DNA of 6,094 nt from a bacterium (lineage in GTDB: Bacteria; RUG730; JAAEPJ01). The notes beneath the pieces were generated by a model, which was not told the origin of the DNA, ran no database searches, and worked only from the letters and a program-made list of their open reading frames with translations. The number at the start of each line of letters is the position of its first letter. Position 1 is the first letter of the stretch. This document shows positions 1 through 6,094 of the stretch, piece after piece. The position numbers were made by a program, and so were the translations under genes. The stretch spans positions 1 through 6,094 of the forward strand of contig JAAEPJ010000406.1 of the NCBI GenBank assembly GCA_024222485.1. Reading direction: 5' to 3'.

Positions 1-1200
1 AGTATTGCCACTATAGAAGAGATTACACTGGGGCTTTTAAATAAGTTAGTAAAAATGAAAGAATATTCTCTTTATGTAAATATTATTATAGGGCATATTT
101 TATATAGGAAAGGAGAGTATCGCTATAGATATGGGAAATTGAAAGAAGAAACCTTAGCAGCATTCGACCAATATTCGCGCTTAAGGGATGCGTATCAGAA
201 TGCATTTGAGATCATTAGTGCACAAGCTGGAATAGTTACAGACAATGAAACCGATTTAGCGTTTTATTATCAGGTTCTTATGGGAAAGTTAAAGTTTTGG
301 CTCGCACAATCTTCAATGTTTTATCGGTGGGCAAATAGTTTTTATTCATATCCGAGCTCAATAGAAAATTATAATCGAGCATTAAAAATTCTAAGCACTT
401 CTAAAGGACTGTCACCCTTTTCTTCTTATGATTCCTTAGCTAATGAAACTAAACTCTTGCTTAGCCAAAATCAATACTTCAAACTGATAGAGTTGTATTT
501 GAAAACACTGGAAGAAATAATGGATTCTTCTTTGTTTCCAGAGGTCATTTTTTTCAAACTATTAAAAGAAGTCCTAACAAAGTTTTCTAAAGAAAAAACA
601 AATACTTTAGTGGTAGATATTTTGGAAAAGTGTGACTATTTAATAGGTATGTTTTCGATGGATAATTCTTTAGAGAAAGGTTATATATATAGTCTTATAA
701 AAAATGTGCCACTATTAATAGATATGCTACAAAGATTAGTAATACAAGAGGAAAATGAGAATTCATCGAATGATTTAAAGTTTAAAAAAAATGGATTATT
801 AAGAGCATTATATTTTTTAAAGGCAGAGGTTTTCTATTATAAGATAAAGTTCAATATTGCCAAGAATAATATTTCATCTATTAAGGAATACTCCTTGCTA
901 GTACAGTTTTTTATGCAGGGGATTAAACAGGCCTTAAAAACGGGCGATCCATATAATAATTTTTTTGTTTTACTTGAGGCAAAGAGGTTTGTTGAGATCA
1001 TTGAACAATATGCAGAGCAAGAGTCAGGCTTTGATAAGCAAGAGGTGCTTATCGCTTATAACGAGTTCAAGGAGCTAGCTATAAAGATGAGTCAAGAAGA
1101 AAATAATAATGGTTTTGATCTTTGGAGAGAAGTATGGTCTAAATTTAAAAATCTAGACCGTGTAATATTTAAATTTACTAAAATCACGAATAATCATAGG
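1..1200 (+). other. TPR-like helical region of the giant protein (residues ~1-400)
   Basis: This part reads as paired amphipathic helices in the tetratricopeptide style. Residues 26-40 (VNIIIGHILYRKGEY) show the small residue, Tyr and Gly-x-Tyr turn expected of a TPR first helix and turn. Residues 110-131 end in YNRALKIL, a typical TPR second-helix phrase. Residues 143-173 form another helix pair around LLLSQNQYFKLIELYLKTLEE. Further possible units lie at about 264-320 and 322-363. TPR solenoids usually bind peptides or other proteins, and in large bacterial signalling proteins they often follow a catalytic or NTPase domain. Whether one precedes this region cannot be seen. The repeats are degenerate, and some could be other alpha-solenoid types. 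Confidence 0.55.
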
Positions 1201-4200
1201 GAAGTTAATGCTAAGCATAACATTAATCAGGACTTTTATCTTGCTGATCCTTCAAGGATTATTCAAGAGGCAAAGAGGTCTTATTTGAAATCGGTTCAAG
1301 CTTTGGAATCGGTTCAATCAATATGTAGATACTCTCACAATGAATATAGAGAAAATAGAGATGAACAGGATAGTTGCTTCGAGTTTATGGTAAAAAAAGG
1401 ATTCTTTATAAGACCCTTGTCTGCCCATCCTTGTAGGCACTTGTTTTTAGCTAGTACTAATCCAGAACTTAACCAAGATTATCTTAATATGACTCCCTTG
1501 GCTATCGTGGAGGAGCTTAAAAAACTTGTTCCGCAGGGTGCAGCCAATATTTTACAGAACTTATTAGATCTGGAAAAGGCTAAATTCTTAAGCGTTCTTC
1601 AGATCTTGATCTCAGATCTTGAAGATGGGGACGTAAAGATCTTAGAATATTTTTTGATTTATTTGATAGAAAACAATAAGAGGTATATAACAGATTTAAC
1701 AAATTGGATTATGCAAGAAGCAAGTGGGGAGAAAATAATAAAAAAGATTATAGAGAACTTAGATATAACTCTAATAGAGATGTTACTAACAGATGTTTTT
1801 TTAATAAGTGATAACCTTCAAGATATTATTAAAGAAGTAGTTATAGATTTTGAAGTAGAAAAAATTAGTAGTGTATTTCACTTACTATCTCCTCAGATGA
1901 TCAAGAAGATATGTTTAAAATATTCTAAAATGATCATGCTGTCTGATAGGATCCCCATTAAAACATGGAAGAATTTTTTTGTGGTGCCGGATAACAAAGG
2001 TTTAGCGGTAAAACTATTAATTGGTCTGAAAGTGAAGAAAATTCAAAGGATAATAAAGTATATCCCTCGGGATATTTTACTAGAAGTTTATCAAAAAATT
2101 CCTATAGACAAATTGGCACGGTTGATGATTACTGCCCATCCAGAGGACTTAAAATGGATTTTTTTAAAGCTGCCTATGGAGTCCCTAGTATATGTATATA
2201 AATACTTCATCGAGCAAGATAGTGTAGAGCTGGTTCTCTCTATATTCATGGAGATGTATAAAGAGGTTTACTTAGATACAAGTACTGATAATGCTACAAG
2301 TACTGAGCAGATTGAGCAGACTGAAAACACTCAGGCTATGATGAAGTTGTCTTCATCAAAGGATATACAATCAGTAATGGCCGATATGAGTAGTGGGTAT
2401 TATCAGAGTATTGATAGAAACTTTAAAAATCAGCCTGCTAAAGAAGTACATCAACTGCCAGAAAAGTATTTGCAATTCACAAAAAAAGACTTGATGGATA
2501 GATTAAAGGAGTTAATAGAATACCCGGATATGCCGATAGATATGTTGGTAAGGATTTTGAAGATGTTACCGACTAATAAGGAAGAAGAAGCAGCATTGAA
2601 AAAATTAAATTATTTTTTGCCTAACCTTCAAGACATTCTTATGAGTGTATATCCAAGAAATATGACAAAAGTCATAATGATCATGAATGAGTTGTATGAA
2701 TATTATAAGGGTTATAAGGTCATAGAACTCATAGAATCTTTTGATTATAATGATAGATTAAATATTTTGCTGAACTTGAATAATAATATTTTCCTAGGAG
2801 TAATGAAAATATTTGTGAAACAAAAACAGCTATATAAGATAGACAAAATCAATATCAATAGTCAAATTACTGCAATATACTATGCTGACAAAACAAAAAT
2901 TATCGATATGTTAGTTAGAATGCCTTCAAATATAGCAGCAGAAATATTGGAAGATTTAAATGAGCAAGTTTTATTAGACATTCTTATCCATTGGATGTTT
3001 TATGGTGATTTAGGGATAGTTCCATATTTAATAGATAAGAATAAGTATCCTCCCTATAAGGTGAGGCATCCTTTTGTTCTTTTTTATCGGAAAAATAATA
3101 TCCAGCAAGTAGTGGAGATTTTAGAGTCTTTATATCAGAATAATGGTTTTTTTGTAGAGATTAAGAAAACTCTTCCTCTTAAGATAGCAAAAGAAGTTAT
3201 AGAGCATAATATTCAAAAAATAGCGTCTTTATTTAGATATTCTAATAATTTAAAAAATATTATTTACTCTTTATATAATAATAATCCTGATTTAGCAATA
3301 TTATTACTAACCCATATGGAGGCAGATGTATTAAAAGATATAATGATAAATTTTTCTCAAGAATATTGGAAAAATGAAAAAAGCAAAGAGGTTATTTTAA
3401 AGACAGGTAAAGATGATTTATCCACTATCTTTCAGAGTGATTTTTCTTGGGATTATATTGAACATCAATTAAAAAAAGTGTATGTTGATTTAGCTAGGGA
3501 GCAAATAAAAGAGTATATTGAGATAGATTTTAAAAGAGAATTTAGATTGAAATTAAAGATAATGTGGGAGCATCAGTTTAAGAAGTACACTAATATTGAA
3601 AATTATTTATGGTTTTCGTATGAGCAGTTTTTAGAGTTTAAGCAATTCCTAAAAGATATGGAGGAGAAAGCGTTTGAACTATATTTTGAGAAAGAATGGC
3701 AGGATTTTAAGGAATATTATCAGCTTAATGGAGATATTGAAATTAACCATTTGTTGAATCATTATTTTTTTCCGAATCATCAGGATGTCTCTAAAGAGGT
3801 ATTAAGTTTAGATATGTCTAAAGTGGAGAATATATTTACGAAGTATTTGGGGTATTCTAGAAGTTTTTTGATGATTGGAGACCTCTTGGAGCAGTTTACC
3901 AAGGGATTTGATCGCTGGATAAGTACAACTTTAATGGAGCAAATATTTGAAGGATTATCTCGGGAAGAATTAATGAATAATTTCTTACGTGGAGCTTATG
4001 AGCAGAAAATAGATTCGTTGTTTAATTGTGTTAATTTAGATAATTTTCCAAATGATGAGTTCAACCAAAAATCTAAATTAGAGATATTATTAGAGGATGA
4101 AATAAAGAAAAAAGAAATTTTGCCTATTTCTAAAGTTCATGAATTTTTGATGTCTTTTTCTGGGGAAATTTTAGAGTTTATTTTAATTCAGAATATGCCA

Positions 4201-6094
4201 TTAATTAATAATATAATTAGAGCATTATATCAAAGCAATGAAAAACAGAGAATAGTAAAGACCTTTAAGAGAATAGTAAAGAACTTTATTAGGAGGGATA
4301 GATTAGAATATGTGAGGAACTTACAAAGAGGTGGTTACAAGGTATATGAAAATATTATTATTGATATGTTTGTAAATTCTAAGAATCAAGCTCAAGATAT
4401 TAAAATGATGGTAGAGATACTGCCAATGATGCCAGAAAAACTAATTAATGAATTTTTTATATCTTTGTTAAGATTTTCATTTTTTAATGTAAGTCATGAT
4501 GAACTTACTAAGATGAAAATTTTTGAAGCCGTAACTAGGATAATGGTAGAGTTGTTTAGAAATTCTTATTTAAGCAAAAAGATAGAAATATTTGAAGATA
4601 TTTTTTTATATAGGAATGTGGGAGTTGAAGTTCTAAAAGTTATGGCACTTATGCTCTCTACTAAAGAAATAGGAGAGCTATTAAGTCTACTAGGCTTTTT
4701 TATCACTAAGAATGTATTAATAAGTTTGTATGTTTTTCATCAAAAGAGAGTGGTCGAGATATTTCAAGATTTAAATTTTTCTCATAGGGTTAAATTTTTT
4801 CAGATTCTTGACACTGAGAGTGATTTTCTTACAGCCTTAGTCGTAGGGATGACAATAGATGAAATTGTTAATGCCTTACATCAAATTACTCGTGAGAAAA
4901 TAGTGCTGGAAATATTGATTAATTTATGTTACTTAAATTTAGAGAAAGGAATAGCCGTGTTACCCTCTTTAAGGACTGAATTATTAATAAACATATTGAA
5001 GATTTCAGATAAAAATCAAGCATTAATCAATATTATTGGAAAAAATTATTTAGCAGATAAGATTGTCGCTCTACTTAATAGGCTTTATAATATCGAGGTA
5101 ATTATGGAAGTGCACGCAGGATTATCTTTGAATTATCCGGATAAAGCTAAAGAGGTCATTAAATTTTTTTGGAATGATAAGATTTTAATGAGCAAGATAT
5201 ATCAGAGTGAAAAGAATGGGAAAGTTTTAAGTCTCTTGCTGAATATGCGATACGATAAACAAGGCGTTATTAACTTAATAAGAGTAGCAAAGATACTGGG
5301 AACAATTGAGGATTTTAATAATAGGTTAGGTATTTTATTAAATATTTATCAGGAGGAAAAAGGTCGTACTGGTTTTTTGCTGGGGCAACTATTTAAATTT
5401 TTAGATATTAAATTTATTTTGTGGATATTTACTACGAAGATATCTGAGGATCAATTAAAAAATATTTTAAAGCATGTCTCCGTGGGTTTTATAATGAAAA
5501 TCATGCAAGGCGTTCACTTGGATACAGTTCCACCTGATGATAAGCAAGAAGCAAGTTATCTGGATATGTTACTGTTAAAAAGAGTTGATACTTTTATTAC
5601 AGTGCTTTCGCAATTAGTTAAAGATTTTAATCAAGGTAGGGAGCTAGAGTCAATATCTTCATTAGGCGCGTATCCCATAAGTAATACTCGAGAGATCGAG
5701 TTGTTAGCAGGTATTTTTGAATCTTTGCTAGACTTTGGCAAAATCGATTCAATTTTCCAAGATGAGCGTATGAGTCAAGATAAAAGTGAGAGCAAGAAAA
5801 ATAAACATTCTGTATTATTATATCAAAATAGACATACGAGAAAAATCATGGATATATTGTTTTTATTTGAGCCTAAATCTGATTTTGTTACGATTGAAAA
5901 TAGATTGGACTTATTGAAAGAGGCTAATGCTAAGGGACAATATGATATGTTTGTTCATCAGATAGCGGTTTTTTTGTCTCATGATGAATATACTATCCCA
6001 TTACATTTTTTGTTTTTTATTTTAAAAAAACATTGGAATGTTGTGGGCTTTGAGCGAGATAAGTTTTTGGCATTAGGAAAAAAACTCATAATTG
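1..6094 (+). CDS. Internal fragment of a giant alpha-helical repeat protein, function unknown
   Basis: Frame 1 is open from the first to the last base: 2,031 complete codons plus one base, with no TAA, TAG or TGA. The start codon, its ribosome binding site and the stop are all outside the window, so the full protein exceeds 2,031 residues. The translation is almost wholly helix-forming, rich in Leu, Ile, Lys, Glu, Asn and Phe, poor in Gly and Pro, with only seven Cys (211, 442, 459, 478, 638, 1343, 1643). A TPR-like N-terminal part leads into MgtE-N/FliG-like short helical repeats separated by polar linkers. I saw no Walker A loop, protease or nuclease signature, signal peptide or clear membrane span. 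Such a solenoid would suit a cytosolic scaffold or sensor that binds partners over a long surface, but this is inference. Frame and coding status are near certain; the repeat-family likeness is moderate; no function is assigned. Confidence 0.95.
1261..1500 (+). other. Cys/His-containing segment (residues ~421-500)
   Basis: This segment links the TPR-like part to the first MgtE-N-like array. It contains C442, H446, C459, H476, C478 and H480, with spacing C-x3-H-x12-C-x16-H-x-C-x-H. Three of the seven cysteines in 2,031 residues fall within 37 positions here. The local sequence is also less monotonously helical, with prolines and small residues around RPLSAHPCRHLFLASTNPEL (residues 471-490). 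A structural metal site, probably zinc, is possible, but the spacing matches no zinc-finger family that I recognise. The cluster could also be chance. Confidence 0.4.
1289..1317 (+). repeat. Short in-frame direct repeat, 18-base period
   Basis: The 11-base word aatcggttcaa occurs at 1289-1299 and again at 1307-1317. It encodes S-V-Q at residues 431-433 and 437-439, a six-residue period within one helix. The rest of the unit is not conserved, so this may be chance or a decayed slippage duplication. Confidence 0.6.
1483..2265 (+). other. Helical-repeat array 1, MgtE-N/FliG-like (residues ~495-755)
   Basis: A series of short helices with the pattern hydrophobic-x-x-L-P-x-x-x-hydrophobic. The clearest unit is residues 713-732 (HPEDLKWIFLKLPMESLVYV). 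It resembles the H-P-x-D-[IL] start and the L-P-x-E turn typical of the N-terminal cytosolic domain of MgtE magnesium transporters, a superhelix related in style to FliG. Other units are at about 498-530 (TPLAIVEELKKLVPQGAANI and onward), 603-630, and 690-712 around KIPIDKLARLM. The CBS domains and membrane part of MgtE do not follow here, so this is not a transporter. The fold likeness is inferred from sequence phrases only and could equally mark another alpha-solenoid. Confidence 0.45.
2278..2306 (+). repeat. Direct repeat acaagtactga, 18-base period
   Basis: The 11-base word acaagtactga occurs at 2278-2288 and 2296-2306. In frame it gives Thr-Ser-Thr followed by an acidic residue twice (T760-T762 and T766-T768). 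It lies inside the polar linker, and the 18-base spacing keeps the reading frame. Confidence 0.75.
2305..2322 (+). repeat. Two-copy 9-base tandem repeat
   Basis: The units gagcagatt and gagcagact lie head to tail with 7 of 9 bases identical, encoding E-Q-I then E-Q-T (residues 769-774). They overlap the end of the 18-base-period repeat, so two independent small duplications meet in the same linker. Confidence 0.65.
2476..3360 (+). other. Helical-repeat array 2 (residues ~826-1120)
   Basis: Helical repeats resume after the linker. Recognisable units include residues 844-857 (MPIDMLVRILKMLP), 875-897 beginning NLQDILMSVYP, and 967-990 (IIDMLVRMPSNIAAEILEDL and onward). The phrase P-S-N-I-A-A-E-I-L-E-D-L is close to the usual MgtE-N/FliG repeat pattern in which a Pro-capped helix ends in a leucine-rich face. 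The phrase DMLVR recurs at 847-851 and 969-973 in two different units. A less repetitive piece, residues 1012-1030 with several Pro and Tyr, may be a loop or cap. Further units follow at 1057-1077 and 1081-1117. Confidence 0.45.
3421..3735 (+). other. Charged, aromatic-rich helical stretch (residues ~1141-1245)
   Basis: This stretch differs from the repeats on either side. It is dense in Glu, Lys, Asp, Arg, Phe and Tyr, has four Trp (1150, 1189, 1204, 1233) and contains no Pro. Long amphipathic helices are likely, for example around residues 1155-1190 and 1207-1240. It could be a helical hairpin or short coiled coil inserted between arrays, or a bundle domain that serves as a docking point. 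I recognise no known domain in it. Confidence 0.45.
3748..5750 (+). other. Long degenerate helical-repeat region (residues ~1250-1917)
   Basis: About 670 residues of alternating amphipathic helices with weak repeat character. Units with the Pro-capped pattern include residues 1389-1409 (around LIQNMPLINNIIRAL), 1469-1490 (MMVEILPMMPEKLINEFFIS) and 1815-1836 (SEDQLKNILKHVSVGFIMKI and onward). The most hydrophobic stretch, about 1560-1579 (ELLSLLGFFITKNVLISLYV), carries Lys and Asn in the middle and looks like a buried solenoid helix rather than a membrane span. The DNA here is very AT-rich in places. A 21-base tandem duplication lies at 4247-4288. A Pro/Asp-rich turn at 1841-1851 interrupts the helices. 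Confidence 0.4.
4247..4288 (+). repeat. 21-base in-frame tandem duplication
   Basis: Two adjacent 21-base units (4247-4267 and 4268-4288) match at 20 of 21 bases, the only difference being c at 4262 against a at 4283. In frame they encode R-I-V-K-T-F-K and R-I-V-K-N-F-I (residues 1417-1430). Seven residues is about two helical turns, so the copy lengthens a basic amphipathic helix without moving its hydrophobic face. The near identity points to a recent slippage or duplication event. Confidence 0.9.
5761..5811 (+). other. Short charged linker (residues ~1921-1937)
   Basis: Residues 1921-1937 (DERMSQDKSESKKNKHS) are almost wholly charged or polar and contain no helix-core pattern. They separate the long repeat region from the last helical part, so a new domain or array may begin near residue 1938 and continue beyond the window. 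Confidence 0.5.
5812..6094 (+). other. Start of a further helical part, cut by the window edge (residues ~1938-2031)
   Basis: Helical sequence resumes with hydrophobic phrases such as KIMDILFLFEP (residues 1948-1958), an amphipathic helix near 1966-1977, and a very hydrophobic patch at 2001-2008 (LHFLFFIL) followed by Lys-Lys-His-Trp. The patch is too short for a membrane span. The frame remains open at the last base, so the protein continues downstream. Confidence 0.45.

Larger units (their letters stand above)
2275..2475 (+). other. Polar interdomain linker (residues ~759-825)
   Basis: The hydrophobic periodicity stops here and the chain becomes rich in Thr, Ser, Asn, Gln, Glu and Asp, as in DTSTDNATSTEQIEQTENTQ (residues 759-778). 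A Ser/Met/Lys stretch and an Asn/Gln/Pro stretch follow. It is probably flexible and separates two helical arrays. Small direct repeats in the DNA suggest that the linker grew by local duplication. Confidence 0.65.

Noticed and set aside
784-791. A run of eight A, and several runs of seven T or A elsewhere (such as 1974-1980 and 5969-5975), considered as frameshift or phase-variation sites.
   Set aside because: The frame continues intact through all of them, none is long by the standard of such AT-rich DNA, and the A8 run is not in the phase of a classic X-XXY-YYZ slippery heptamer followed by an obvious structure.
1411-1428. R471-P-L-S-A-H476 fits the bare R-x4-6-H pattern of HEPN ribonucleases.
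   Set aside because: HEPN motifs normally carry a polar residue after Arg and sit at the start of a helix. Here Arg is followed by Pro in a loop-like stretch, with no surrounding HEPN helices that I can recognise.
2545-2799. Phrases near residues 849-868 (LVRILKMLPTNKEEEAALKK) and 922-933 recall the L-P-T-x-E-E helix and the GN(Y/F)LN segment of formin FH2 domains.
   Set aside because: The two phrases are only about 65 residues apart, shorter than I expect in FH2, and the Gly-Asn core is missing. Leu/Lys/Glu-rich helices give such matches easily. A profile search would settle it.
2796-2805. AGGAG just before an in-frame ATG (residue 935), considered as an internal start of a separate product.
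   Set aside because: The spacer is only about two bases, too short for efficient initiation, and the upstream frame is continuous.
4291-4312. AGGAGGG followed by ATG at 4310, considered as the start of a small overlapping gene.
   Set aside because: The ATG is in another frame and is followed immediately by TGA. The spacer is also too long.
4675-4740. Hydrophobic stretch at residues 1559-1580, considered as a transmembrane helix.
   Set aside because: It contains Thr-Lys-Asn in its centre and is flanked by other amphipathic solenoid helices, with no second span nearby.
5352-5357. AGGAGG word, a perfect Shine-Dalgarno core, considered as an internal translation start.
   Set aside because: It encodes part of Q-E-E in frame and no ATG follows at a usable distance.
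1-6094. Genes on the minus strand or in other + frames.
   Set aside because: The frequent in-frame TTA, CTA and TCA codons place stops in the codon-aligned antisense frame. The AT-rich sequence gives only short open stretches elsewhere by eye, and none had a convincing start site or protein-like translation.

Overview
The whole 6,094-base window is the inside of one giant open reading frame. Frame 1 of the + strand reads 2,031 codons with no stop from the first base to the last, so neither the start nor the stop of the gene is present. I see no second gene, no intergenic space, no RNA gene, no CRISPR array and no insertion sequence. The in-frame Leu codon TTA is used throughout, and it puts stops in the matching antisense frame.

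Organism: the DNA is AT-rich, with strong use of TTA (Leu), ATA/ATT (Ile), AAA (Lys) and AGA/AGG (Arg). TGG is used for Trp, and CGN Arg codons do occur. This fits an AT-rich bacterium, for example a Clostridia-like Firmicute or a host-associated lineage. It does not fix the taxon, and a phage, giant virus or intron-free AT-rich eukaryotic gene cannot be excluded from this window alone. GC content is uneven: hand counts of single 60-base lines run from about 13% (3241-3300) to about 45% (1501-1560).

Layout of the protein (residues numbered from window base 1): (i) about 1-400, a TPR-like alpha-helical region; (ii) about 420-495, a segment holding three of the only seven cysteines, mixed with three histidines; (iii) about 495-755, a helical-repeat array with phrases like the MgtE N-terminal/FliG-type superhelix; (iv) about 759-825, a polar, probably disordered linker with small DNA repeats; (v) about 825-1120, a second helical-repeat array; (vi) about 1141-1245, a charged, aromatic-rich helical stretch; (vii) about 1250-1920, a long run of degenerate helical repeats; (viii) about 1921-1937, a short charged linker; (ix) the remaining helical residues to the window edge.

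Interpretation: this is most likely a very large, probably cytosolic alpha-solenoid scaffold or sensor protein. No enzyme motif, signal peptide, convincing membrane segment or nucleotide-binding loop is visible in this part. Any catalytic or effector domain would have to lie outside the window. I do not recognise the gene, and its function is unknown.
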